Assembly (NCBI RefSeq): GCF_016019935.1
Contig: NZ_JAECMT010000003.1
Span: forward strand, 381,388-445,387
From: Paenibacillus sp. GSMTC-2017
GTDB lineage: Bacteria > Bacillota > Bacilli > Paenibacillales > Paenibacillaceae
Direction: 5' to 3'
DNA length: 64,000 bases
Shown piece by piece: positions 8,464 through 17,848 of this stretch. The translations under genes and the position numbers were made by a program. Numbering within the stretch: the stretch's first letter is position 1; every line of letters starts with the position of its first letter. The notes under the pieces were generated by a model. That model did no database searches, was not told where the DNA came from, and saw only the letters and a program-made list of their open reading frames with translations.

Positions 8464-9846
8464 ATGAAAAAGAGTTTATTGATGATGCTAGTTTTAATGC
8501 TTAGTGCTTCACTCGTTTTGGCAGCATGTGGTAATAAAACTGATGCGCCGAAAGAGAGCGAAAAGCCGGCTGCTTCAGCAGATCCATCAGCGGAGCCACC
8601 AAAAGAAGGTGAGAAAGTGGAGCCTTTCACGGTATCACTTCGTCACATCCAAATCGGTGACACGCAAAAATTCCGTAAGGCACTACTCGACGATGTAGTA
8701 AAGAAAACAGAAGCAGAAATTCCTGGTCTTAAATTTGAGCTTGATGCAGTAGAAGACCAAGTTAACCGTTATACAAAACTTCCAGCTGAGATGGCTACTG
8801 GCAACCCGCCAATCATCTTCGACTTATTCGGAGGAAAAGGTGATGCTCAGAAGTATGGGGAAGCTGGTAAATTGCTTGAGCTAACGCCAATTCTTGAAGA
8901 GCTTGGAATCAAAGATAAATTCATTAACAACAGTCAGTTTATGATCGGCGACAAAACGTACGGCCTACCAATTGGTGGAAATAATGAAGGTATCTTCTAC
9001 AACAAAAAGTTGTTTGCTGATAATGGGATTACAGCTCCAACAACCATTGAAGAATTGGAAGCAGCAGCAGATAAGCTGAAAGCAGCTGGAATTACTCCGA
9101 TTGCAATGGGCTCCCAAGCTGCTTGGGTTCCAAACATGTTAGTGAATACACTAATCGGACGTTATGCAGGTCCTGAGCTTGTAGAACGTATCGGTGACGG
9201 TTCACTGAAATGGACAGATCCAACTGTCGTAGCTGCTTACAGCAAATACGAGCAATGGGTTAAAGCAGGCTACTTCCCTAAAGGTGAACTTGGTATGACG
9301 TATGACCAAATGTTGAACGATTTCTTGAACAGCAAAGCAGGTATGATCTTCGACGGCAGCTGGCGCTCATCAGCATTCAATAACCCTGAATTAACAAAAA
9401 ATATTACGCCTGAAGATGTTGGTTACATTCCTTTCCCTGCAGTAACTGGTGGAACTGGCGACCAAACATTCATCAATGGTAACTATGGTAATGGTTACGG
9501 ATTCTCCGCAACTGCAAATGAAAATGAACTAAAAGCAATTAAAGCGTTCATTAAAAACTTGTACAACGATGAAATGCAAGTTCGTGGACTTCTAGAGGAT
9601 GGCGTGTTGCCTTCCATGAAAGTTTCCGGCGATGCAGTAAGCAAAGTTACTGATCCAGTAGTGAAACAAGTACTAGATGTTGCAGGTAAAGCAGCTGGTG
9701 CATTCTCTCACTACGAAATTATTATCCCGTCGAAAGTGTATACAGAGACAGAAGTACAAATTCAAGCAATCATTGCAGGTCAAACAACTGCAGACAAAGC
9801 TACTGCTGCTATCCAAAAAATATTGGAAGCTGAAGCAGGTAAATAA
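8464..9846 (+). CDS. CUT1 sugar ABC transporter, solute-binding lipoprotein
   Basis: 460-aa extracellular binding protein of family 1. The lipobox L-A-A-C has its acylated cysteine at residue 22, followed by a Ser/Pro/Glu-rich linker of about 30 residues that spaces the domain from the membrane. Typical elements are N-N-E-G-I-F-Y-N-K-K-L-F, G-I-T-P-I-A-M-G and G-A/G-M-I-F-D-G-S-W. It starts a five-gene operon with two permeases, a YesM kinase and a YesN regulator, so the substrate is probably an oligosaccharide whose presence is also sensed. A GGAGGG site precedes the ATG. A hairpin separates it from the permeases. Confidence 0.93.
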   Translation: MKKSLLMMLVLMLSASLVLAACGNKTDAPKESEKPAASADPSAEPPKEGEKVEPFTVSLRHIQIGDTQKFRKALLDDVVKKTEAEIPGLKFELDAVEDQVNRYTKLPAEMATGNPPIIFDLFGGKGDAQKYGEAGKLLELTPILEELGIKDKFINNSQFMIGDKTYGLPIGGNNEGIFYNKKLFADNGITAPTTIEELEAAADKLKAAGITPIAMGSQAAWVPNMLVNTLIGRYAGPELVERIGDGSLKWTDPTVVAAYSKYEQWVKAGYFPKGELGMTYDQMLNDFLNSKAGMIFDGSWRSSAFNNPELTKNITPEDVGYIPFPAVTGGTGDQTFINGNYGNGYGFSATANENELKAIKAFIKNLYNDEMQVRGLLEDGVLPSMKVSGDAVSKVTDPVVKQVLDVAGKAAGAFSHYEIIIPSKVYTETEVQIQAIIAGQTTADKATAAIQKILEAEAGK

Positions 9847-9866
9847 CAGCGCAAGGACATGAGATG

Positions 9867-9903
9867 GAAGGCGCTTCCCGCCCTTGAGTGGGTAGCGTCT
9901 TCT
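9867..9903 (+). promoter_or_regulatory. Intra-operon stem-loop between binding protein and permease
   Basis: Imperfect stem of about 13 bp (core 9870-9879 with 9890-9899, one T-T mismatch and one G-U pair) and a 10-nt loop, with no T-run. Such structures commonly protect the abundant binding-protein mRNA or partly terminate before the permeases. A comparable hairpin occurs at 63432-63469 in another ABC operon of this window. Confidence 0.55.
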
Positions 9904-9932
9904 TCTGTTATTCGGAAGGAGAGAGACGAGCG

Positions 9933-10814
9933 ATGAGAAGTATCTTGAAGAACCCATATGCGTACGCCATTTTTATCATTCCAACTATAGCAATGTATTT
10001 CTTATTTACGATTTATCCGATGGCGTCATCAGCTTACTTAGGGTTCACTGACTGGGATGGGCTTAATGATCCTAAGTTTATTGGTTTTGATAACTTTGTA
10101 ACAGCTATTAAAGATCCTTATTTCCGAGATTCTATAATAAACAATATGTACTTTATTTTGTTCTCTGTATTTATACAGGTTCCATTCATCATTTTCTTTG
10201 CCATACTTATTGGTGGGGTGAAGAGGTTTCAGCGATTTTATAAAACGACTGTATTTGTACCATCCATCCTTTCAACAGCAGTTATAGGTATTTTGTGGCA
10301 ATTTATTTATCACCCAGAAGTAGGTATACTGAATAGATTTCTAGGGTGGTTTGGTATCGAGCCTATTTATTGGCTTGCTGATACGAAGTGGGCGTTATTA
10401 GCTATTTTGCTTACGAATGCATGGCAATGGATGGGCTTCTACATCGTATTAGTGCTAGCAGCAATATTGGCGATTCCAAGAGAGCTGAATGAAGCAGCGG
10501 AAATTGACGGGGCAAATGGTTTCCAAAGAGCTATTCGTATTACCGTACCACTTATTAAACCAATCATTTCTGTTATCGTGATGTTATCTATTGCTGGTGC
10601 GATGAGAGTTGTTGATATCATTCTCGTTATGACAAAGGGCGGCCCTGTGGCTTCAACTGAAGTAATGGCATCCTATATGGTTAATCGTGCGATTAAGTAC
10701 GGTGAGTATGGATATGGTACAACACTCTCCATTATTATTTTCGTAGTCGCATTACTTTTAACTGCTATTTATCAACTGACATTTGGTCGTTCTAAGGATG
10801 AGGTGAATTACTAA
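9933..10814 (+). CDS. CUT1 sugar ABC transporter permease (MalF type)
   Basis: 293-aa inner membrane permease with six predicted helices. The coupling helix carries the EAA motif N-E-A-A-E-I-D-G-A. The ATG at 9933 follows an AAGGAG site (9916-9922) and gives the standard N-terminus of the family; a longer frame to 9888 lacks support. It pairs with the next permease to form the channel. No ATPase gene is present in the operon, so a shared MsmX-like ATPase encoded elsewhere is expected (family knowledge). Confidence 0.93.
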   Translation: MRSILKNPYAYAIFIIPTIAMYFLFTIYPMASSAYLGFTDWDGLNDPKFIGFDNFVTAIKDPYFRDSIINNMYFILFSVFIQVPFIIFFAILIGGVKRFQRFYKTTVFVPSILSTAVIGILWQFIYHPEVGILNRFLGWFGIEPIYWLADTKWALLAILLTNAWQWMGFYIVLVLAAILAIPRELNEAAEIDGANGFQRAIRITVPLIKPIISVIVMLSIAGAMRVVDIILVMTKGGPVASTEVMASYMVNRAIKYGEYGYGTTLSIIIFVVALLLTAIYQLTFGRSKDEVNY

Positions 10815-11641
10815 TGTCTGTAATTAAACGTATACTTCCACATGTTGTACTTATGATTTACGTCGTAGCTATATTGGCACCGTTTGTGTTCGTGGTGTTT
10901 TCATCACTTAAAGATAACAACATTGAAATTGCGGAAAACCCATTTGGGTATCCTCAAAAATTAGTATTTGAAAATTATGCTGATGCATGGGTTAAAGGTA
11001 AAATTAACAAATACTTTTTTAACAGTGCTTATTTATCTACTTCATCTGCACTTGCTGGTGTCATATTATCTGCGGCAACTGCATTTGCTCTAGTAAGAAT
11101 GAGATTTATTCGAACAAGCAAATTAATTTATCAGATTATCTTGATTGGTATGTTAATTCCAGGTAATGTATTGTTTATCGCACAATATATTCTAGTTTCA
11201 GATTTAGGTTTACTCAACACCCATTGGGCATTATTTCTACCCTATACAGCAGGTGCACTACCTATCAGTGTTCTGCTAATAGCTGCTTTTATGAAGTCGA
11301 TACCTAGTGAGCTAGAGGAAGCTTCGATCGTAGACGGACTAGGAATTATGGGGCTTTTCTTTAAAATTATTTTGCCAGTTACGATGCCAGCTTTAGTCAC
11401 CGTATTTATCGTCAATTTCCTTGGCGTCTGGAATGAGTATTTATTGGCCAACTTCTTTATTAGTAAAGAGGCACTGAGAACACTTCCGACTGGAATGGTA
11501 GGTTTCAGAGATGCCTATCAAACGAATTATGCTTTAATTTGTGCAGGGATTGTATATAGCGTATTACCTGTACTCGTTTTGTATGGTTTCTTGCAAGAGA
11601 AAATTATTGAAGGAATCACAGCAGGTAGTGTTAAGGGTTAA
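10814..11641 (+). CDS. CUT1 sugar ABC transporter permease (MalG type)
   Basis: 275-aa second permease, six predicted helices, with the EAA motif E-E-A-S-I-V-D-G-L and the MalG-like C-terminus ending G-I-T-A-G-S-V-K-G. The start overlaps the previous stop by one base (TAATG), so the two are translationally coupled. Together with the upstream permease it forms the membrane channel for the binding protein at 8464. Confidence 0.93.
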   Translation: MSVIKRILPHVVLMIYVVAILAPFVFVVFSSLKDNNIEIAENPFGYPQKLVFENYADAWVKGKINKYFFNSAYLSTSSALAGVILSAATAFALVRMRFIRTSKLIYQIILIGMLIPGNVLFIAQYILVSDLGLLNTHWALFLPYTAGALPISVLLIAAFMKSIPSELEEASIVDGLGIMGLFFKIILPVTMPALVTVFIVNFLGVWNEYLLANFFISKEALRTLPTGMVGFRDAYQTNYALICAGIVYSVLPVLVLYGFLQEKIIEGITAGSVKG

Positions 11642-11667
11642 CTATTTGAAACGAGGTGCAAACATGA

Positions 11668-13515
11668 ATGTCATTACGCTTTAAGTTGTTTGCAGCCTTT
11701 CTTATGTTTATTATTTTTCCATTATTGTTACTTGGAATCGGAGCTTATTATTATGTTTCCGAAACGGTAGAAAAAAATTATGCAGGGCAAACAGAGCTTA
11801 CGCTCAGGGCCCTAAGGCAAAATGTTGATTTTGTGTTCAACGAAATGAATAAAGTAACGGATAGTACAATTGCTAGTACTGCATTACAGGAATTACTTAA
11901 TCAACGTTTCTATGATTTAAATAACTTATCTAGAATAGATGAGTTTGAGCTTAACGGTATACAAGCTGAATTTAGAAATCTACTTATAAACCATCCTTCT
12001 GTAAAATATGCACTTCTATATTCGCTGGAGGATGGCATGCTTATTCCGATTTATTCAAAGGACTATTTCGAGGCTATGCCATTTTCGGAACTTACTGATC
12101 AACCAATCTATCAAGCTGTAGAAGTTAGAGATGGTAAGCCAGTTTGGATAGGACCTTATGAATACCCTGAGATTACCGGTTGGAGTTCCGTCTTTACGCA
12201 AATTCGAGTAGTAAAGGATGTTGGAACGCTGGAAGATGAGGGTATTTTGCTTGTGCAAATTAAACAATCAGGATTAGATGAAGTATTTCGTTACTTCCGA
12301 TTTAATCAGGAGCGTTATGATACAAGATTTTTTATTGTTAATGGAAGCGGATTGGTTCTCTATGATAGTTCTGAACAAATCAATGGAAAAGTCGTTAAAG
12401 AATATACAGATAATGATTTTTTGAAAGATTATACATTTAATAGTAAACGACAGTTTTTTGACGGTGAAGACAGCATAGTATCTAGTGTAGGTCTTAATAA
12501 TGAAGATTGGCGTTTAGTTTCGGTTGCTTCATGGGACTCAGTATCCAATGAAATTGATCTCTACGTACGTTGGGTTGCAGGAATTGTAACGATATCCATG
12601 TTGTTAGCTATGATATTTTTATTGTTTTTCGTAAATCGAATTGCCAAAACAATCATTCGAGTAGTCAGATTTATGCGGCGAGTGGAAGATGGGGAACTTA
12701 GCATTCGAATGGATGTGAAAGGCAGTGATGAGCTTCACTTGCTTGGCAACGGATTAAACAGCTTAATTATTCGTATTCAATACCTGCTAGGACGTGTGAA
12801 GCAGGAGCAGGAACAGAAAAACAAAGCGGAGATGTTGTTGCTACAAACGCAGATCAAACCGCATTTTATATTTAATACGTTAGAGTCGATTAATGTTTTG
12901 GCAGTGCAGAATGAAGGTCGTAAAGTGAGTCAGATGGTACTTAGGCTCGCCAATATATTACGAATTAGCTTTCGCAGTCAGGAAGAAATTCCGCTTTGTC
13001 AGGAAATCGAGCATGTTCGGAGCTATTTAGAAATTCAAAGTTTCCGTTTTGCCGACAGTTTTCATTATTCAATGGATATTCCTGATGACTTACTAGATTT
13101 TAGGGTACAGAAATTGACGCTCCAGCCATTAGTGGAAAATTGCATTCAGCATGGCTTCGAAGGATTAGAACGAATAGGACAAATCGTTATTCGAGCCGAA
13201 TCTCTTAATGGAAAGCTAATATTGTCTGTTGAGGATAACGGAAAGGGTATATCAGGTGAGCTTCTGACAAGGTATCATGCTAACTCTACAGATGACGGAC
13301 GAAGTAATTCGGATAAAGACAAGGATGTGCATAATCCGGAACTCAGAGGACTTGGACTTCGCAGTGTAGCCGACAGAATTCGTATTCAGTATGGATCAGC
13401 ATTCGGATTAATGATATGCACGACAGAAGGACACGGTACAACCATTAGATGCACCATTCCAATGATGGGGTTAGGTGATTTCAATGAGGCTAAAAGCCAT
13501 GCTAGTGGACGATGA
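11668..13515 (+). CDS. YesM-type sensor histidine kinase
   Basis: 615-aa membrane kinase. Order of parts: N-terminal helix, extracellular sensor of about 270 residues (dCache-like), second helix near residue 310, HAMP, a His_kinase domain with the phospho-accepting His in K-P-H-F-I-F-N-T (about residue 399), and an ATPase domain with N-box V-E-N-C-I-Q-H and G-box D-N-G-K-G. It is the partner of the AraC-type regulator whose gene overlaps its 3' end. The likely signal is the sugar carried by the adjacent transporter, either free or bound to its binding protein. ATG at 11668 follows an ACGAGGTG site. Confidence 0.92.
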   Translation: MSLRFKLFAAFLMFIIFPLLLLGIGAYYYVSETVEKNYAGQTELTLRALRQNVDFVFNEMNKVTDSTIASTALQELLNQRFYDLNNLSRIDEFELNGIQAEFRNLLINHPSVKYALLYSLEDGMLIPIYSKDYFEAMPFSELTDQPIYQAVEVRDGKPVWIGPYEYPEITGWSSVFTQIRVVKDVGTLEDEGILLVQIKQSGLDEVFRYFRFNQERYDTRFFIVNGSGLVLYDSSEQINGKVVKEYTDNDFLKDYTFNSKRQFFDGEDSIVSSVGLNNEDWRLVSVASWDSVSNEIDLYVRWVAGIVTISMLLAMIFLLFFVNRIAKTIIRVVRFMRRVEDGELSIRMDVKGSDELHLLGNGLNSLIIRIQYLLGRVKQEQEQKNKAEMLLLQTQIKPHFIFNTLESINVLAVQNEGRKVSQMVLRLANILRISFRSQEEIPLCQEIEHVRSYLEIQSFRFADSFHYSMDIPDDLLDFRVQKLTLQPLVENCIQHGFEGLERIGQIVIRAESLNGKLILSVEDNGKGISGELLTRYHANSTDDGRSNSDKDKDVHNPELRGLGLRSVADRIRIQYGSAFGLMICTTEGHGTTIRCTIPMMGLGDFNEAKSHASGR

Positions 13516-15082
13516 GTTACCAATATTGAATAACTTAAAAGCAGTCTTGCCCTGGGACGACATGGGCATCGAGGTTATTGCTCTTGCTCGTAATGGGCAG
13601 GAGGCATTCGACTATTACAAGGAAAAGCAGCCTGATCTTATTTTGTGCGATATTCGAATGCCTATAATGGATGGAATAACATTTCTTACAGAAATTCGTA
13701 AGCTGAGTACGGAATGCGAAGTGCTGATGTTGACGGGGTATCAGGAGTTTGAATATGCTCGCATTGCACTCCAGAATGGTGTAAGGGATTATATTTTGAA
13801 ACCAATTAATTATGATGTGTTAGAAACGACTGTAAGGAAAGTTAGCGAAGATATACGTGCTCGTAAGATGAAAAGTATTCATACAGGGGAACGCTGGCGT
13901 GTTATGGCTCAGATGGCCCATGAGAAAATTTTGTATAACATGTTGTTAGGATTTTCGTCAGAGCAGACGTTATATATGCATGTAGATGAAGATAAACCGA
14001 TTGAAAAGTTCCAGTATACGATATTTCTTGCAGATACAGATCATTACGCACAATTGTCACTACAGTGGAGCGAAGTGGATCGTAAACGTTGGAATTCTGA
14101 TGTGAGGCAAGTGCTCCAGACTGCGTTAGTTGCTGAAAACTTCCTTTGTTCCGTCTTGCAACTTCGAGAAGGGGAATGGTGCATCCTTGTTAGACATGAA
14201 AGTGATGAACATGAACAAGTAGAGGGTCGAGCGGGAGTATGGCTTAACTCACTACAACAATCAGTTCGAGAGCAAATTGAACTTCCAGTCAGTGTCGCTG
14301 TATATCCGAGCCAAATTGTAGTTGCTGATCTTGCAACATCCTATAAGAAGCTGCAATTTATACTGCTGCAAGCGTCAAGCAGTATGGTACCAGAGCTGCT
14401 CGATGAGAGCGCTGATGCTCATGACAGGAGTCAATCGTTATGGAATACAATTGATGATATTGTATCTGGACTACGTAAGCTAGATCAATCCATAATGCAT
14501 AAGGCTTTGACTGGACTAAAGCGAATTTATTTAGAGGAATCACAGAGGAAGCAAGTTTCAATGGACAAGTTTCTTCATTATTTACTTATCCATCTGTTAC
14601 GCGAAATGCGTGAGATGAATATTGTAACGTCAAATGAAGAGGAACAAATCTGGAAGAAGCTGAATCACAGCATAAGTGAAAAGGATGTTATGGAGGTCAT
14701 CATTCAACTCGTGGATGCTGCTCTTACGAAAGCATTTTGCAAAAAATCTAGTCAAAAGTTGATGTTATCTGCCAAAGACTATATTCACAAACGACTGGCT
14801 AGAGATATCGGAGTTGAAGAATTAGCAGGACATTTAGGTATTAGCAGTAGTTACTTCAGTTTATTGTTTAAATCTCACTTTGGGGAGACATTTGTTGAAT
14901 ATGTAACACGGCAAAGAATGGAACTTGCTCAATCATTGTTGTTAACGTCAGATAAAACGGTTACAGAAATTGGAGTTGTAACTGGTTATTCAGAACGAAG
15001 GTATTTTACAAAGGTGTTTCAAAAGTATGTTCGAATGACACCGTCCGAGTTTAGGGAGATAAATCAAGCTGTAAGACAATAG
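13484..15082 (+). CDS. YesN-type response regulator, AraC DNA-binding domain
   Basis: 532-aa regulator. The N-terminal receiver has the D-D-E acidic pocket and the phospho-acceptor Asp near residue 56 (C-D-I-R-M-P), followed by a long middle region and a C-terminal AraC double helix-turn-helix (G-I-S-S-S-Y-F-S-L-L-F-K ... Y-F-T-K-V-F-Q-K). ATG at 13484 has a TAGGTGA site 5 bases upstream; an in-frame GTG at 13475 is the alternative. The start overlaps the kinase gene by 32 bases. It is expected to activate the transporter operon it ends. Confidence 0.92.
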   Translation: MRLKAMLVDDELPILNNLKAVLPWDDMGIEVIALARNGQEAFDYYKEKQPDLILCDIRMPIMDGITFLTEIRKLSTECEVLMLTGYQEFEYARIALQNGVRDYILKPINYDVLETTVRKVSEDIRARKMKSIHTGERWRVMAQMAHEKILYNMLLGFSSEQTLYMHVDEDKPIEKFQYTIFLADTDHYAQLSLQWSEVDRKRWNSDVRQVLQTALVAENFLCSVLQLREGEWCILVRHESDEHEQVEGRAGVWLNSLQQSVREQIELPVSVAVYPSQIVVADLATSYKKLQFILLQASSSMVPELLDESADAHDRSQSLWNTIDDIVSGLRKLDQSIMHKALTGLKRIYLEESQRKQVSMDKFLHYLLIHLLREMREMNIVTSNEEEQIWKKLNHSISEKDVMEVIIQLVDAALTKAFCKKSSQKLMLSAKDYIHKRLARDIGVEELAGHLGISSSYFSLLFKSHFGETFVEYVTRQRMELAQSLLLTSDKTVTEIGVVTGYSERRYFTKVFQKYVRMTPSEFREINQAVRQ

Positions 15083-15097
15083 TAGTAAAAAGGTAAG

Positions 15098-15135
15098 AAG
15101 GCCGGAGTTCTCCTCTTTGGAGATGCTCCGGCCTT
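15098..15135. terminator. Bidirectional terminator
   Basis: Perfect 10-bp GC-rich stem AAGGCCGGAG/CTCCGGCCTT (15098-15107 with 15126-15135) between the convergent regulator and glycosyltransferase genes, with A-rich sequence on the left and a short T-run on the right. Confidence 0.8.
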
Positions 15136-15152
15136 TCGTATTTAATGAAGCA

Positions 15153-16262
15153 TTATTGCAATGCAAGTAGTGCTTCCTTGGAAGGAAGGTAATCGGAATA
15201 TATGTTAATTGAGTTATGATAGGCTACTTTGGCTTGCTTCGGATCGGATAGTTTTTCGTGGCATTGGCCAATGTAGTACCAAGCATGGAATGATCCGCTG
15301 CCAGCTAATGTGAGATGCTGGGTATGACTTTCTCCAAGTAGAATGCAGTGTTGGAAAGTGCTAAGAGCTTCGTCATATTGCTTATCGGTAAAAAGCATTA
15401 TTCCTCGATAGAGATGCAAATCTACATAGTCTGGGTACATTTGTATCGCTTTATCAATTGCAGCAATTGTATTTTTATCGATGTGTTTAACTTCAATTAG
15501 AATAGCGTATTTTAATTTGTACAGGAGAGAAGGAGGGGCTTGATTTTTCCCAAGAAAAGCGAGTACTGCACGATTGACATAACCATACGCTAGTTCGTAT
15601 TTTTTAAGATGTACATATTCACTTGCTAAATGATAATAGGTCCAAGGATTATCAATTTCTTTAACTAATGAAGCTTCTAGTAAAGCAATATTCCGATCCG
15701 ATTTCCCTTTGGCTAATACGACATTGTTTAAATAACCATAATGATAGATTTCTATAGGCAGGCATTGAATATCGATTGATTGTAGCTCTGGCATTACTTC
15801 ATGTACATTAATTGTTTCATGGACACTATTATTAAATTTTAATCCAACATAATTTCTTATGATTCGAACTTGATTGTAATGGTATGTTTCATGTGGAGAC
15901 ACATGATCTCCAATATAGTTAATGAGACGAATGGAGTAAATATTTTCGTTTGATTGCTCTAGCTGCTTTCGAATCGATTCGGGTTCACTTATTAGAAGTT
16001 GTTCATCAGCGTCTAGCCACATAATCCAGTCTCCTGTAGCGAGCCCAAGGCTGTAATTTCGTGCCGCTGCGAAGTCATTATTCCACTCAAGATGTTGAAC
16101 GGTTACGCCAAGGGTGTTGCATATGTCTAATGTATGATCTGTAGAACCTGTATCAACTACAATAATTTCATCTGCGAACTTCAAGACGCTCTCAAGACAT
16201 TGTGCGATCCATCGCTCCTCATTTTTTACAATCATGCATACGGATATCTTTGTTCTTTTCAT
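15153..16262 (-). CDS. Family 2 glycosyltransferase with TPR repeats
   Basis: 369-aa cytoplasmic glycosyltransferase. The N-terminal GT-A domain shows S-V-C-M-I-V-K-N-E-E, D-T-G-S-T-D (residues 37-42), D-F-A-A-A-R-N and the metal-binding L-D-A-D-E (83-87). The C-terminal ~170 residues are TPR-like helices (W-T-Y-Y-H-L-A-S-E-Y and A-W-Y-Y-I-G-Q-C-H motifs). This architecture is shared with SunS-like and spore-surface glycosyltransferases that modify proteins. Its gene is divergent from three short helical proteins that could be its acceptors; a second, larger member of the same family lies 2 kb away. Confidence 0.88.
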   Translation of the reverse strand: MKRTKISVCMIVKNEERWIAQCLESVLKFADEIIVVDTGSTDHTLDICNTLGVTVQHLEWNNDFAAARNYSLGLATGDWIMWLDADEQLLISEPESIRKQLEQSNENIYSIRLINYIGDHVSPHETYHYNQVRIIRNYVGLKFNNSVHETINVHEVMPELQSIDIQCLPIEIYHYGYLNNVVLAKGKSDRNIALLEASLVKEIDNPWTYYHLASEYVHLKKYELAYGYVNRAVLAFLGKNQAPPSLLYKLKYAILIEVKHIDKNTIAAIDKAIQMYPDYVDLHLYRGIMLFTDKQYDEALSTFQHCILLGESHTQHLTLAGSGSFHAWYYIGQCHEKLSDPKQAKVAYHNSINIYSDYLPSKEALLALQ

Positions 16263-16471
16263 ATGCAGTCAAATCCTCCATTCCTGTTCGCATGTATCAA
16301 CCAAAGACATTTCATGAATAAACAATCAATTATATGATTTTTTTGTTGTAGTTAGACTGTAGCTGCGGAATTGCACATAAGTAATAATGTACAACTACAT
16401 AAACATAGGATTGTAAACGTAAGGCGAATAACACATAGGTATAAGCTAAATAGAAGCGAGGTGAAATTGAA

Positions 16472-16777
16472 TTGTCACAACCGAATATTCCTAATATCAC
16501 CCCGGTAATATCTATTACAATTGGCGATAGTATTAATTTGCTATTAGCCTCTATTGCACTCGAAGAGCTTGCGTTAGCACATATTTTGAACGCAGAAGCA
16601 GAGAAGATCCAATTTGTTTTGGGTACGCTGAGTCCAGGAATTGAACCGCCGCCATCGCTATCTCAGTTATTGTTGATTAACAACAGTGTGAATCAAACTT
16701 TGCAAAGCGTAATGCTGAAAGAGTTGCTGTTAGTCAAGAAACTAGGAGACATTATTAGTTTTATTCCGGAAGAGTAA
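16472..16777 (+). CDS. Short helical protein, paralogue 1 (putative spore/surface protein)
   Basis: 101-aa protein starting at TTG with a GCGAGGTGA site upstream. The N-terminus S-Q-P-N-I-P-N-I-T-P is followed by a helix L-L-L-A-S-I-A-L-E-E-L-A-L-A-H-I-L-N-A-E-A-E-K-I (written by residue) and a second helix with N-N-S-V ... L-L-L-V-K-K-L. It has no signal peptide or membrane segment. It is clearly related to the next two genes. The family resembles short hypothetical proteins of Bacilli that often sit near spore-surface genes; function is inferred from the glycosyltransferases on both sides. Confidence 0.75.
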   Translation: MSQPNIPNITPVISITIGDSINLLLASIALEELALAHILNAEAEKIQFVLGTLSPGIEPPPSLSQLLLINNSVNQTLQSVMLKELLLVKKLGDIISFIPEE

Positions 16778-16998
16778 TTTTTGTTAGTTTTAATGAAGTA
16801 CAATACATCGCTAGTGCATTATCGTATGTAAAGTGAGCATCTCCTGCAGTCAAAATGATTGTAGGAGATGTGTTACATATACATAATTTCTTTTGACATT
16901 TCCTCATAAAGATGATTAAGAGGACATATATGTAATGATGTAGGCTTTTGATAACTAAGATAACTTGAGAAATGATAGCCAAAAGGAGATTGATATCA

Positions 16999-17304
16999 AT
17001 GTCGATGCCTAATGTGCCTAATATAACTCCAATAATCACTTTGGAACGCGAAAAAGTGATCAATTTACTACTAACATCTATTGCGCTTGAAGAGATCGGA
17101 TTGTCGCATCTTCTTAATGCAGAAGCAGAGAAAATACAAAGTGTTCTCAAACACAAGGACTTTTGTTTAGGGGATGCGCTTCTTGTGAACGAAAGCGTAG
17201 AACGCATGTTACGTAACATCATTAAAAATCAAATGCTGTTACAGTTTAAACTTGAGGATGTTATTCGACTGGATCATAAACACGATCATCATTTTGAGGA
17301 ATAG
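16999..17304 (+). CDS. Short helical protein, paralogue 2, His-rich tail
   Basis: 101-aa paralogue of the upstream gene. The ATG at 16999 is chosen because AAAGGAGA precedes it and the resulting N-terminus (M-S-M-P-N-V-P-N-I-T-P) aligns with paralogue 1; the longer frame from 16972 does not. It conserves L-L-x-S-I-A-L-E-E and L-N-A-E-A-E-K-I. The C-terminus is D-H-K-H-D-H-H-F-E-E, a possible metal-binding tail not present in paralogue 1. No signal peptide. The 221-base gap before it leaves room for its own promoter. Confidence 0.75.
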   Translation: MSMPNVPNITPIITLEREKVINLLLTSIALEEIGLSHLLNAEAEKIQSVLKHKDFCLGDALLVNESVERMLRNIIKNQMLLQFKLEDVIRLDHKHDHHFEE

Positions 17305-17355
17305 ATTGTATTAAGCTATGAGTGATGTCCACATTAGTTAAGAAGGAGGGAGTAC

Positions 17356-17820
17356 ATGCACTCTTTTTCAGGAGACAGCATCCCATCAATGTCTGAAGCT
17401 CTGTCTCATCTTATCGAGTCAATTGCCTTAGAGGAAAAAGCATTATCAAAGCTAGTTACGTCAGAAGCTAACAAAATCGAGGCATTCGTCGGTAAGCAAC
17501 GTAACTTTCCACTTCATCCTTCGTCGGAAGACATTATTCGGTTTAATGATTCAGTAATAAGTGTTCTGGACTCTATACAAATGGCAGAGTGGCTATTGTT
17601 TAAAAAACTACATACTATCGCCCAACTATCAAATTGGAGTGAGGACAAAGCTCGTATATCAAATGTTGAAACTTTGGAAGAGTCCGCCCAAATCATTGAG
17701 GTTGAGCAATTAGCGTTAGATGAAGAAAGTATTGAAGCAACGGATCAAGAAATAGAAACGGATCAAGAAGAGGTCAAGGATCAAGAAATAGAAACGGATC
17801 AAGAAGAAGATAAACAGTAA
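17356..17820 (+). CDS. Short helical protein, paralogue 3, acidic repeat tail
   Basis: 154-aa member of the same family with the core E-S-I-A-L-E-E-K-A-L-S-K-L and S-E-A-N-K-I-E followed by N-D-S-V ... L-L-F-K-K-L. It has an extra C-terminal ~45 residues that are strongly acidic and contain two copies of D-Q-E-I-E-T-D-Q-E-E encoded by a tandem DNA repeat. A strong AAGGAGGGAG site precedes the ATG. The acidic tail has no predicted catalytic role and may be a surface or interaction tail; this is inference. Confidence 0.75.
   Translation: MHSFSGDSIPSMSEALSHLIESIALEEKALSKLVTSEANKIEAFVGKQRNFPLHPSSEDIIRFNDSVISVLDSIQMAEWLLFKKLHTIAQLSNWSEDKARISNVETLEESAQIIEVEQLALDEESIEATDQEIETDQEEVKDQEIETDQEEDKQ
17743..17814 (+). 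repeat. 36-bp tandem repeat, two copies, in coding sequence
   Basis: Units 17743-17778 and 17779-17814, both beginning GATCAAGAAATAGAAACG and differing only in the last few bases. Each encodes 12 residues, so copy number change would lengthen or shorten the acidic tail without a frameshift. Confidence 0.85.
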
Positions 17821-17848
17821 ATAGTTAAAGAACGAGAGGTGGCGTGCA

